Shown here: piece by piece, positions 53,101-62,272 of the stretch
How the letters are laid out: each line of letters opens with the position of its first letter
Position numbering within the stretch: the stretch's first letter is position 1
DNA from: Sphaerolaimus hirsutus
Taxonomy: Eukaryota > Nematoda > Chromadorea > Monhysterida > Sphaerolaimidae
DNA length: 64,000 bases
Direction: 5' to 3'
Assembly: GCA_964036195.1 (NCBI GenBank)
Contig: OZ038456.1
Coordinates: 20,164,104-20,228,103 of the forward strand
Program-made: the position numbers and the translations under genes
Notes under the pieces: generated by a model
Seen by the model: the letters and a program-made list of their open reading frames with translations, nothing else
Database searches by the model: none
Told to the model about the DNA's origin: nothing

Positions 53101-56100
53101 AAGCGTTTCTGCAGATTAGTCTGCAGGACAGTGACAGAGATGTGACAAGATTTCTGTGGTACAAAGATCCCACGAAACCATCCATGGAGGACAACATTCA
53201 GATTTACAGATTTGCCAGAGTACCATTTGGTATAATCTGCAGCCCAGCGCTGCTGGCGCTGACAGTCAGATACCACCTGAATCAAGCTGGCACAGAAAAT
53301 GCAAAATTGATCGATGAAAATCTGTATGTGGATAATTTGATCCTCAGTGTGGACACAGAGGAGAAAGCAATCGAATTGTACCAGGAATCCAAAGTGCTGT
53401 TCACAGAGGCACAGATGAATCTGAGAGAATGGAACAGCAACAACAAGAGCTTTACTTGGCAATTGGCAGAGTCAGATGTGGCCAAGGAAATTGTCACAAC
53501 AGTCCTAGGAATAAAATGGGACATAGAAAGCGACCAGATGTGGCTAAAAACGCCAAAGACAGTTCAGCAATCACAATTATCAGAAACTGACCAGAAAATC
53601 AAACTTCCCACGAAAAGGACAGTCGCAAAGGTGACTGCGGGATGTTTTGATCCAATGGGACTTGTCAGTCCTGTCCTACTGCCAGCAAAGAGATTTTTGC
53701 AAACGTTATGGCATTCAGGACCAAGTGCCAAAGAGTGGGATACTCCCCTGTCTGAGGAACAGACAGCAGTTTGGCAGCAATTGAAGACAGAATTGCTCAA
53801 GGTTGGACAGATCAAGTTCAACAGAAATCTGAATTATCAGAGTGGTGCAGATGCACAACTGCACATTTTCGTTGATGCCTCAGCAATGGCATACAGCGCA
53901 GCGGCATACATATGCCAGAAAACAGAAAATGACAGCGGCATGTCAAGCCTGCTGTACTCCAGATTGAGACTAGCTCCAAAGAAACCAGAAGTGACAATTC
54001 CACGGCTGGAATTGTTAGCAATGTTGATCGGCAGCAGAATGTCAAAATTTATTCACAAAGAGCTCAAGGACGTCAAATTCAGCCAAACACTTGTATGGTC
54101 AGATTCAACCTGTTGTCTGAAGTGGCTAACAACAGCGAAGCCACTGGCATGTTTTGTCAAGAACAGATTGGATGAAATCAAGAAAATTCAGAGCGAGACA
54201 GAGAACATGCACATCAGACACATCGCAGGACTGGAGAACCCAGCTGACATGGCCACAAGAGGCATGAATATGTCAGAGTTGGAAAGCAGTAACCTGTGGT
54301 GGAAGGGGCCAGAATGGCTAATGACTGGAGAGTGGCCAGAGCCGAAAGTGGAGCCAGTTACGCCAGAAGTAATGGCAGAAATCAAGAAAGAAGAGCTCAA
54401 GTTCCCAAAAGCCAGTCCAATTTACCTGGGCGCCACACAGCAAGTGGTCAGTGACCCAGATGCCAGCAATGTGCAAGCTGATAAAAGCAAGCAAAGCAAC
54501 CCATTGGGAATTGAGATTCAGAGATTCTCATCACTGACAAAGTTACTGGATGCAACAGTATACGTGATGAGATTTGTGCGACAGATGCACAAAAAGCGCA
54601 GCAAAAATGACAGTCAAAATGGGTTGTCAGAAATCATGAAAAGTATCTGTGGTACAATAAAACCACAGGGAATTATCAGTATTGAAGAGAGAGAGATTGC
54701 GTTGAAATATTGGATCAAAGTGACGCAACAAAATCATTACAAAGGTGTGGCAGAGATACTGGCAACAGGCCACAGCAAAGGCAGCCAGGATGGCAAGAAA
54801 GTAGCTGCAGACCAGCAGTTGATCAAATGGCTCAATGTGCAAATGCATCAGGATGGAATCCTGAAGTGCCACGGCAGAATGGAGCATACAGACCCACAGG
54901 AGGTCACAGTGCCACTCATACTGTTGCCAGCAACGGCTACAGTGACTCAGCTGATCGTCAGAGACCAGCATGAGAAGTTGATGCACGCAGGAGTGCAACA
55001 CACACTGGCAGCAATCAGACAAAAGTACTGGATTACACAGGGCAGACGGGTGATCTACAATGTGACCAGAACCTGCCCAACCTGTAAGAAATTGGGAGCG
55101 AAGCCGTACCAGCTTCCACCAATGCCAGATTTACCAGAAACCAGAGTTCAGAGAGCCAGACCGTTCCAGTACACGGGCTTGGATTATTTGGGACCAGTTT
55201 GGTACAAAGTAGACAAAAATCACAGAAAAATGTGGATCTGTTTGTTCACATGTATGGTGACACGTGCAGTTCACCTGGAAAGTGTGCTGGACATGACAGC
55301 ACAGGAATTCCTGAACGCAGTCAGGAGATTCATCGCCAGGCGTGGAAAGCCTGAGGCAGTGATCTCAGACAATGCAACGCAATTCAAATTGACAGAGAAA
55401 GTGCTCAACACAAGCATTGACAAGGCCATTAACACTGGGAAAGAATGGTCAGAAATGGTCAAAAGTGGAGCAGTACAGACATACTGTTCACAGCAACAAA
55501 TCCAGTGGAACATGACTACTCCTATGGCACCATGGCAGGGAGGAGTCTATGAGAGAATGGTGGGCATCACCAAGAAACATTTCAAGGCAGCTGTGGGACA
55601 CAGAATGTTAACTCTGCAAGAATTGTTGACACTTCTGCCAGAAGTCGAAGCAGTGATCAACAGCAGGCCAATCTCTTACATCTATGGTGATGTGAAGAGC
55701 CTCAGAGTGCTGACGCCAAAAGACTTCCTGACAGGGGAAGGTCAGATTGGAGCACCACAGTTTGAAACAGAAAAAGATGGAGAATTTGTACCCAGAATGG
55801 ATAACGCAGCAAAATTGCAGAAATATTGGGAGACAACCCAGCAAACTTTGGATAAGTTCTGGGACTTGTGGCATCAAGAGTATATCCCAAGCTTGAGGGA
55901 AAGAACTCAGGTGACGCACAAACATGGCAGATTGACAGCGACTCAAGAACCCAAAGTGAATGAAGTTGTGCTGATTTATGAAGAAAACATGCCCAGAGGT
56001 GCATGGAGGATGGGTCGCATCGAGCAGTTAGAGCCCAGCAAAGATGGACAGATTCGCTCAGCAAAAGTCAGAACTGCCAACAGAAATGTGGTTAGCAGAC

Positions 56101-58862
56101 CACTCAATCAATTGTATCCGCTGGAAATCAATTCAAAGACAATGGATATCCCAGAGACAGCAGTGACAGTCAAAGTGGATTTACTGGACCCAGCAATTGT
56201 CCAGAAACATGTCAGAAATCAGAGCTCGAACAGAGACTCTGTACCAAACCCTGCTCAGAGGAACTCAGCATCAGATAGAGTCCTGAGAAGTGCAACAGGG
56301 AAAGCCACAGCAACCACCAGCAGTCTAGTGATGGGAATGTTGTGCATGGTGTTGATGCTGACAAGCGTGTCAGAGTCAGCAACGCTGAGAGAAGCCGGCA
56401 AGGCTTACAGCGAAGTATTTTCCAGAACATACGTTCTAGAAACCTCGACAGTAAGGCCACCATCATTGGCAGCGCATCATGGATTGCCGCCTTTGCCTTC
56501 AGAATGGCCACCAAAATCTGTCAGAGAAATGCAGACTTATGAAAGATTCAAGGATGCAATCAAAGATCATCCTGTAGAACAGGTGATCAGTTCACAGAGC
56601 CAGAAGTATCAGATTTGTACCAGTGGAAGGCATGGACATGCGCTTACAGTTCCTGAAGAAGTGCAGTGCCATATCCCACCAAGGAATTTTGTCAAGGCAA
56701 TGAAAGTTACACTTTACGCACAGAGACAGATTCCACAGAAAGAGAAAGCATACAGATGCTACATCAGAATCAAAGAGATCATCACACACACCAGTTTCTG
56801 GGGAGCGAAAGGTATTACAGGCAATTTTGAGAAATACCAGCAAGTTGGCGTGGTAGCCTGTAACTATGCAAGAATTCACAAGATGTTCAGAGGAACACCT
56901 TTGGTGGAAATGGAGCCCAGAGTGTGGACGACCAATCAAACCTTGAATGTGGAATATTCATGGTGTTGCCATGACAAAGAGAATGTCGTCAGTAACTTCT
57001 ACATGGAAGAAGGGACCGTGGCTTCACTCGATGGAAAGACTGTAATCAGCGACTTGCAAGATTTCAGCCAGTGCAGAGCCATGATGGGACATTGTAGAGA
57101 TCACAATTATGGAATTACAGTGTGGGATACAGAGAACTTCAGGCATCAATGTGCATATGAAAGAATTGGCAGATTCAAATCAGAAATATCTGGCCAGACA
57201 ATTATTGTGTCAAAGTTGCAAGCAGCATATTCCCACAGTAACAAGACAAAGAGGCCAATTGGCTCAGAATGTGTTCCGAGAGACACATACTACACCGATC
57301 AAGGAGGTGTATTCATCCAATTTGACAGAAGAGAAGATGTGCCTGTGGAATGGGCAATGCCAGGAAAGATAGTGGAGGCAAGAGAGTCGACAATCAGTGG
57401 AACATTGTATGCCAGATTGGACGACAGAAACTCCAAGTTTCAGTTCCTGCAACATGTGGTCAGAGAGATGACTCAGGCACAATTTGCGATTGTATGGCAT
57501 CAGCTATGTCAACTTCGCAAGAACCAACTGGACATGTTGACTCAGCTTTTCCGCATCGATCCAACATTAGGGATTCGAGCCATGCTGGGAAGACAGGATG
57601 TTCATGCAGAATGGGCTGGAGAAGCAATTATGTTTTGGGAATGCAAGGAAGTACAGCCATACATAGTTTATCAGACGGGAAAAGTGGGAGAGACATGCTA
57701 CAAATACACACCAATGAGATTGGACAAAGACGGGCCTTTGTGGTTCAAAAGCCCAGGCAGCAGAGACTTAGTGGAGAAATCACCAGAAGAGGACTGCAGC
57801 CACACCACACCGCACCTGTACAGAAATGAGCATGGACAGTGGAAGTCCGCACATGGAATGGTGCATGTCACAGAGACACCAATTGAAATGACATGGAAAG
57901 GACAGTGGCAAGCCTTCACGTTTGACGCGCCTCACCTGTTCACCAACATTGTCAACAGAGCGACCAATTTCATGGATGTCAGAGGCCAGATTCAGAGACT
58001 ACAGAACTTAGAGCATGTGCAGAACCAGTTGATTGATTACACAGCAGATATGTCATTGGATCCCAGAGTGATCAGAAATTCAATAGAAGGCATTGGAGCT
58101 GGAATTGGACAAACAGCAGCAGGAATCGGCAAAGCGTATGGTCACTATATATCTGGAGTGTCAAAAGGGTACACCAACTTTATGGGAGGAATGCTGAAAG
58201 GACCCTTTCAAGTGATCATCAACACAATCGCAATGCTGCTGGGGATCACAATCCTGATAGCTGGAATTGTAGCTGCAGGATACCTGTGGTACAATTGGAG
58301 AATTGCCACAGGGAAACCAGTGATTCCACCATACGTATACACATGCATATGGAAATGCATAGTGTGCCCGTTCAAATGCATATGGTTATGCTTCAGAGCT
58401 ATCAAATATACTATCAAAAAATCAACTCAGAAAGAGACTAATTATCCACAGAGGAAAGTACGCAAAACAGAGTTGAGACCAGCAATCAAGAGGAGAGCCA
58501 GATCCAACTCAACACAGTCCGTCAGATTTGCCAGGAGAGCAGAAACAGAGGACAGAATGGCAAAGTCACTATCAGCATACGTTCAACCAGATGAAAGTTC
58601 AGCTGATGAAGGACAAGTCAGAGCCAGGAACAGAGACAGTGTTCACATGCCTGATATCCGCAAATTCACCGCACGCGAACGCGCAGGAAGCGATACGGGC
58701 AACTACCTGCTTCATCATCAGGCTAGGTCGGCGTTGGCATCACCAGCAACCGGACCTGTGACTTCACGCACGCCCACGACTTCGCGCACGACCATGTTCA
58801 CCACCGAGGCGACTGTGGAAACGCCACTCATCACTTTGGCGCCCACCACCACCAGCATGTGA
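50160..58862 (+). CDS. BEL/Pao polyprotein: Gag-PR-RT-RH-IN-Env in one ORF
   Basis: 2900 residues from an ATG, no internal stop. Gag with a DUF1759-like region (about 165-330) is followed by three Cys/His knuckles near 417, 451 and 470. The aspartic protease has FLDTGSQG (Asp613). RT has VADIEKAF (Asp978) and YVDN (1056-1059), where YVDD is most common. RNase H has FVDAS (Asp1239). Integrase has an H2C2 finger (His1604 to CPTC about 1642) and a catalytic triad Asp1675, Asp1737 and Glu1798, then a DUF5641-like tail to about 1992. Envelope starts with an internal signal (about 2058-2077), then a Cys-rich ectodomain with FWG and CC, a membrane span at 2685-2712 and a cysteine-rich cytoplasmic tail from Cys2729. 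In-frame envelope implies release by signal peptidase or protease. Chuvirus-type origin of Env is recollection, not tested. Confidence 0.93.
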   Translation: MVSPTGHIRKTLGPAKHRVESRLAREFAKYDLELFAEASKDDKRTEMRRVIASIKQEGAKLESAMNAVRTQFDAWRDIVKDIDEPDQMEQEQKIYQDSYEEYANMSDLVTQKIAAMNVYIEELQDMIQQLSGSTMYEVNTAFIQQMAAQMALTAQEAAPGASSTNATTAKSVKLQKLEVEQFTGEIVKFRSWWQMFESHIHNRTDLEDISKFSYLRSLLKGSAFGMISGLSVTAENYAPAIAMLKKRYDQPVVVRNTLMSNIMKLRQARNTCQDMRILFDAIERLLQQLESLGESVEHPMLLSQLQQKVPPEVLREIQKEQGTEEALMVENFRKLFGKQLALSEAVQHAQQTEAPVQQSRQGFGNNPRAQQFNNRFQGNGNRFRGPENPRTSTGSMSVIQNGQSAPQAGFMNPGRPCVFCNDTQQLHFNDKCPKFKTARERRVVLSKAERCLRCLQKGHYMNQCQFTRSCFYCKSNRHHTAVCPEKFGDNGNGNAGRQIPAFKANGQQNGQQSANNGRKSVPTAGRLAQSQQRKATVNCVTVEEAGPEVVETETISSTVVTEPNTKQQNTSVNLSVNRNMSMLMTARTVIETSEMDTEMEPEQPPLQIQAFLDTGSQGTYMSEKVAKKLNLKSTGEHHIQVYTFGNEKPHYKVVQQVEFRMRLRNGQKVDMVADVVPTLTTEQVKLPVSEQDEKYLQKYFPDESYFADRIPKEKGTECKFKPDIIVGLNYFWDLMSRNTSTTRLLSGLYVIPSKLGLLMGGGQLTSNRNQWTTDGAYPVVVNTIVHQIQREKWYEEAPLSIAPVPNVKDMDRLDTIGIMDQPDLVEDDEAIKQFNESVQRNPDGRYSVKFMYKPNLHELPDNKAMAFKRFRYLTNRLKRDPELLEKIQAIMKAQEEQGVIEKVQEDIRDGRKFHILPHQPVITPEKTTTKVREVYDASAKPPGMPSLNECMYRGPVILPQLVGMLMRFRLHGIALVADIEKAFLQISLQDSDRDVTRFLWYKDPTKPSMEDNIQIYRFARVPFGIICSPALLALTVRYHLNQAGTENAKLIDENLYVDNLILSVDTEEKAIELYQESKVLFTEAQMNLREWNSNNKSFTWQLAESDVAKEIVTTVLGIKWDIESDQMWLKTPKTVQQSQLSETDQKIKLPTKRTVAKVTAGCFDPMGLVSPVLLPAKRFLQTLWHSGPSAKEWDTPLSEEQTAVWQQLKTELLKVGQIKFNRNLNYQSGADAQLHIFVDASAMAYSAAAYICQKTENDSGMSSLLYSRLRLAPKKPEVTIPRLELLAMLIGSRMSKFIHKELKDVKFSQTLVWSDSTCCLKWLTTAKPLACFVKNRLDEIKKIQSETENMHIRHIAGLENPADMATRGMNMSELESSNLWWKGPEWLMTGEWPEPKVEPVTPEVMAEIKKEELKFPKASPIYLGATQQVVSDPDASNVQADKSKQSNPLGIEIQRFSSLTKLLDATVYVMRFVRQMHKKRSKNDSQNGLSEIMKSICGTIKPQGIISIEEREIALKYWIKVTQQNHYKGVAEILATGHSKGSQDGKKVAADQQLIKWLNVQMHQDGILKCHGRMEHTDPQEVTVPLILLPATATVTQLIVRDQHEKLMHAGVQHTLAAIRQKYWITQGRRVIYNVTRTCPTCKKLGAKPYQLPPMPDLPETRVQRARPFQYTGLDYLGPVWYKVDKNHRKMWICLFTCMVTRAVHLESVLDMTAQEFLNAVRRFIARRGKPEAVISDNATQFKLTEKVLNTSIDKAINTGKEWSEMVKSGAVQTYCSQQQIQWNMTTPMAPWQGGVYERMVGITKKHFKAAVGHRMLTLQELLTLLPEVEAVINSRPISYIYGDVKSLRVLTPKDFLTGEGQIGAPQFETEKDGEFVPRMDNAAKLQKYWETTQQTLDKFWDLWHQEYIPSLRERTQVTHKHGRLTATQEPKVNEVVLIYEENMPRGAWRMGRIEQLEPSKDGQIRSAKVRTANRNVVSRPLNQLYPLEINSKTMDIPETAVTVKVDLLDPAIVQKHVRNQSSNRDSVPNPAQRNSASDRVLRSATGKATATTSSLVMGMLCMVLMLTSVSESATLREAGKAYSEVFSRTYVLETSTVRPPSLAAHHGLPPLPSEWPPKSVREMQTYERFKDAIKDHPVEQVISSQSQKYQICTSGRHGHALTVPEEVQCHIPPRNFVKAMKVTLYAQRQIPQKEKAYRCYIRIKEIITHTSFWGAKGITGNFEKYQQVGVVACNYARIHKMFRGTPLVEMEPRVWTTNQTLNVEYSWCCHDKENVVSNFYMEEGTVASLDGKTVISDLQDFSQCRAMMGHCRDHNYGITVWDTENFRHQCAYERIGRFKSEISGQTIIVSKLQAAYSHSNKTKRPIGSECVPRDTYYTDQGGVFIQFDRREDVPVEWAMPGKIVEARESTISGTLYARLDDRNSKFQFLQHVVREMTQAQFAIVWHQLCQLRKNQLDMLTQLFRIDPTLGIRAMLGRQDVHAEWAGEAIMFWECKEVQPYIVYQTGKVGETCYKYTPMRLDKDGPLWFKSPGSRDLVEKSPEEDCSHTTPHLYRNEHGQWKSAHGMVHVTETPIEMTWKGQWQAFTFDAPHLFTNIVNRATNFMDVRGQIQRLQNLEHVQNQLIDYTADMSLDPRVIRNSIEGIGAGIGQTAAGIGKAYGHYISGVSKGYTNFMGGMLKGPFQVIINTIAMLLGITILIAGIVAAGYLWYNWRIATGKPVIPPYVYTCIWKCIVCPFKCIWLCFRAIKYTIKKSTQKETNYPQRKVRKTELRPAIKRRARSNSTQSVRFARRAETEDRMAKSLSAYVQPDESSADEGQVRARNRDSVHMPDIRKFTARERAGSDTGNYLLHHQARSALASPATGPVTSRTPTTSRTTMFTTEATVETPLITLAPTTTSM

Positions 58863-58904
58863 CGTTGCTGCAACAACGGGGTGCAGCAACTCTTCCGCCC
58901 GGAG
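58863..58904 (+). other. Env stop to 3' LTR; no clear polypurine tract
   Basis: Only 42 bases. Purine-rich candidates are short (ACGGGG, CGGAG just before the LTR). The plus-strand primer may be atypical or lie within env. Confidence 0.5.
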
Positions 58905-60174
58905 TGTGCTGACCGTGGCAAAATGGATGGATAAAGAAATACAGAGAATTGATAATTAGGTTCATATTTGCGCATTTACTCATTTGTACCAAATTATATT
59001 TCCTGCACTATATTATTTACCCATGGAGAATATTCAATTAGGAAAGTGTTCTATAAATTATTGATAGGTTTATTTGGAAAGTTTAGGTTAAAAGGTCAAA
59101 TAAGTTATTATTAGGTGTATTAATATGAAATTAGGCTCATTCAACTCGCCGTAATTTTCTGATCATTATTATATATACATTTACATGGTTTACTAGCAAT
59201 TTGGGAAAGTCAAAAGTTGTAAATATTTATGTGCTATCTGTTTACTTAGGCCAGCGTCCTAATAGAGAAATAATGCCCTGTGCGTAACTAGCATTTACTG
59301 TACGTATTTACGAAGCCCTTCGCGTAGGCATAATTGTTATAACCCTGCTCATAAGTTATATTATCTTTACTTTGATATTAATTATAATACCCTGTTCAAG
59401 CTGAATATTATAAACCCTGCTCAATTACAATACCCATTTACTCCAAATAAGTCCCAATTTGTTAATTATGAAATATACGTTTTCAGGAAGTGATTATTAT
59501 TGTTGTGTTGAATATACCATGTTCTATTTACGTCATTAGGAACATTTGCACCACTAATTATAATTTCCTAACCCTATTATATTAGTTCCAATGTGCGTCA
59601 ATGTTTTCTGACAAATTGAACCAAATTAGTAAATCAGCCGAGTTTGCCGACTTCGCGCCTCGTAAGATTAATAGTTTTTCTATTAACCCAATTTGTACCT
59701 GGTATTTCTTTACCATAAGTATTTGAATATATGCCCGCGCAGTCTGAGGCAACTGTTTCGGCTAGATATGTTTATTTGTTGCATTTATGACTTATTTGTG
59801 TATTTGTATTGGGAAATTACTGTAGCTGTTTTTCTATACATGATTTCCGTGTCTTAGCTACTTTGGAAGTTTTTACTGGAGTCTGCGGACCCCAAGCTAC
59901 TGAACGAAAATAAGCTAGCGATAGAAACTTCGAATAGGAAGCTCGCTAGGCTTTGCGCTTTTGTAACACGCTGTATCTGATCGAAATAAAGTACCTGAAA
60001 CAATTCGAACCCCCCTTTTCAACACACAACTACGAAATAAACTCAACTTGGCTGACGACAAGTGGACGTTCGGCTACAACGGGAAATCAACCACTCTAAA
60101 GGCCGTTTCTCACTACGGTCTTGGAATTGCCGGATTCGGTGGAAGAAGACGCTGACTTCGGTGGCTTCATCACA
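58905..60174 (+). repeat. BEL/Pao 3' LTR
   Basis: Same length as the 5' LTR at a constant offset of 12055, with one substitution at 59636. AATAAA at 59985-59990. Confidence 0.96.
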
Positions 60175-60651
60175 ACATAAGTCATAGCATTATTTTTATT
60201 TGACACAAATAAAATGTAACATGAGCATTATACAGCATTATGAGTTACTCTGTAAGCACAAACACTACATGTACGTTGTCAACTAAAAATTTTCTGACCA
60301 AAAATTTGTGACAAATAACATATTCTGCCAATTCAGTCATGGCAATTTACCCTAACCTGTTTAAAGCCAAAATAGTATCTTCTCCCACTTTCATGTATCA
60401 AAATTTAAAGTTTTGAAATATAATTTGAAAAAAAAAATTAAAAAATAAGTGCCACTACCTTTGTAGATGTCCGGAATTACTATGTTTTTATCAATAATTT
60501 GATATCTCAAAATTTTTTGTTTACATGACCTAAAGTATGTATCCCATTTGTGACAAAAACTGTGTGTCAATGGTAGCAGTGCACACTACTTTAAAATTGA
60601 TTTTTTGCGACTACTTAGCAATCTCTAGCAGTGTGTGACCCAAAAAAACTA
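60175..60651. other. Host intron sequence after the BEL element
   Basis: Begins with the right duplication ACATA (60175-60179). AT-rich; nothing else supported. Confidence 0.5.
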
Positions 60652-61102
60652 CCATATTTCCTCGAAATACCCCCCCCCCTCGAAATACCCCCCCTCAAAA
60701 TGGACACTATGAACTTATAAACCCCCCCCCCCTCGAAATACCCCCCCCCCCCAATTTAGTGTATAGAGAACGTAAATGACAAAGGCTGCGGTTTGTCATC
60801 CCGACAATGCAGAACACACGTTAAAAACGATGACTCTTATGTGAGAACAGTGTTTGTACGTCTACACACTCATAAATGTCTTTAGAGTCTTATAAATGGT
60901 GATTTTTGTTGCATTTTTCTACGTCTGCGTACGTTTCAGACGACATTTTAGTACTGGGATCTCAAAAAATTTCTGGCGAAATAATAAACCCCCCCTCGAA
61001 ATACCCCCCCCCCTCGTTTAACCCCCCCTCAAAATTCTCACTCTGAAACAAAAAACCCCCCGGGGGGTATTTCGAGGATGTGCCATCATTTCGAGGATAC
61101 GG
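60652..61102. mobile_element. TA-flanked G-run MITE with a right-end micro-duplication
   Basis: CCATATTTCCTCGAAATACC at the left. At the right, TTTCGAGGA occurs twice, separated by TGTGCCATCA, before ACGG and TA. Core as in the 20661 copy, opposite orientation. Confidence 0.85.
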
Positions 61103-61773
61103 TATGTGCCATCATTTACTGCATATGTAGTCCAAAAATTTATCAAATAGCATTATTTTCCATCTAATAAAGCTATTTTTAAATCGGTGGCGGAAAATAG
61201 GGGTACTCAGAAAAAAGGCATGAAAAGTGTAACATTTTGCATGATTTTGCATTTGTAACCATACACATTAGGGGTCTCCTAGGTAACGATGGCAAAAAAA
61301 AAGATTCGAGAGAATTTTCGAATTTTTATTTCACCCCTAGAAAAAACACTTAAAATCGATTTATACTCACAGCGCGTATGAAAAAGGGAAACGTTAAGCG
61401 GCGTTTACACTTTCACGTGTGCTGACAAAAATTTTCTGGCTTTCATGTCATGAAAATTGAATATTTGTTGTGTCTGACATGTGTTTTTTGGAAGGCATTC
61501 AGCCCCAGGGAAAATGATGCCGCATTGGGGCGTGCACTGATTTTTAAATATACCCTGCTTTTGAGCTACTTTGACCATACTCTGGACTGGACTGAAAATG
61601 GCATTTTTTTTATTTTCAAAATCAGTAAGCTTAAAATTGAATTATTAATGTCTGGTAATCCCTTCCCCCATGATTGTGCTTGTCCTGTTTTCATTTGGTG
61701 TTTGCTTTATCTACATATATGGAAATAAAACAGTTCATAACAATTCTATATCATGGAGGTCAAAAAATTATAC
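61103..61773. other. Host intron with a partial TAACGATGGCAAA element
   Basis: TAACGATGGCAAAAAAAAAG begins at 61281 with TTCGAATTTT arrays, a left end without a visible right end. Otherwise non-coding. Confidence 0.45.
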
Positions 61774-61879
61774 CTGTTTTTGACAATGAAATAATCCACA
61801 CCATCCTCAGATCCATACCCAACAAGTGCAACTGCATGGCCGTTCTGAGACCTACAATAACTACCCCTTTCCAAGATGC
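61774..61879 (-). CDS. C1 peptidase exon with the catalytic histidine
   Basis: Acceptor TGTCACAG at 61880-61881, donor GTATAA. It starts in phase 1, completing a Gly codon, and ends two bases into Ser. It encodes ILERGSYCRSQNGHAVALVG, then YGSEDGVDYFIVKN: the papain His-159 block and the lead-in to NSWG. The GHAVALVGYG form is that of active cathepsins. The BEL element and several MITEs separate it from the next exon by 15 kb, yet the split codon still fits. Confidence 0.85.
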
Positions 61880-62074
61880 CTGTGACAGTATTTATGTTAG
61901 AAATTCATTTTGAGACACAATATTTCTCTGTGACACCAGTCACAAGAACAGTGTGACGTGTGACGCATGCAGTCAAACATTTATAGTCATTGACATGCAT
62001 TCATATGCCACCATACTTAAGTGTTACTCGTAGTATTAAAGCAGTACCAAAAAGTACACAAAAGTTCACTGTAC

Positions 62075-62272
62075 CTTGGCTGTATGAATAAAAGGCACTT
62101 TCCACTAAAATTGGAACGAGCACAGGTCCCTTTTGCAGCAACTCCACAAGCAAGTCATCGGTTACATGTGATAAGCGGTAATGACTCGTCACAATTGGAT
62201 CTGGTTTTGGATAGTTTGGACACGTGTCTGGCTGGAATGTTTGTAAAGGGTCATCAATTATAAAAGTTGGTA
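62075..62272 (-). CDS. C1 peptidase exon, middle of the mature domain
   Basis: Acceptor AAATTAG, donor GTACAG, phase 1 at both ends, 198 bases. It holds a Cys/Pro-rich loop (DTCPNYPKPDP) and LVELLQKGPVLVPILVESAF-YSYSQ, matching the papain LxxALAxxGPVSVAIDA...FQxYxxG segment. Spliced to the exons at 61879, 46552, 43422 and 41275 it gives 226 codons without a stop. That is strong evidence for one gene: a secreted or lysosomal cysteine protease fold with an added C-terminal Greek-key domain. Exons for the propeptide and catalytic cysteine lie outside the window on this side. Confidence 0.82.

Larger units (their letters stand above)
46850..60174 (+). mobile_element. Complete BEL/Pao LTR retroelement with envelope (endogenous-retrovirus-like)
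   Basis: 13.3 kb, with 1270-bp LTRs beginning TGTG and ending CACA, a 5-bp duplication, a primer site directly after the 5' LTR, and a single long ORF. The LTRs differ only at 47581 (G) versus 59636 (A) as far as I could compare. The insertion is recent and probably still intact. It lies in an intron of a minus-strand peptidase gene, in antisense. Confidence 0.96.

Noticed and set aside
58718..58975. Minus-strand ORF across the env end and LTR
   Set aside because: Shadow of the env frame running into the LTR, with no own features.
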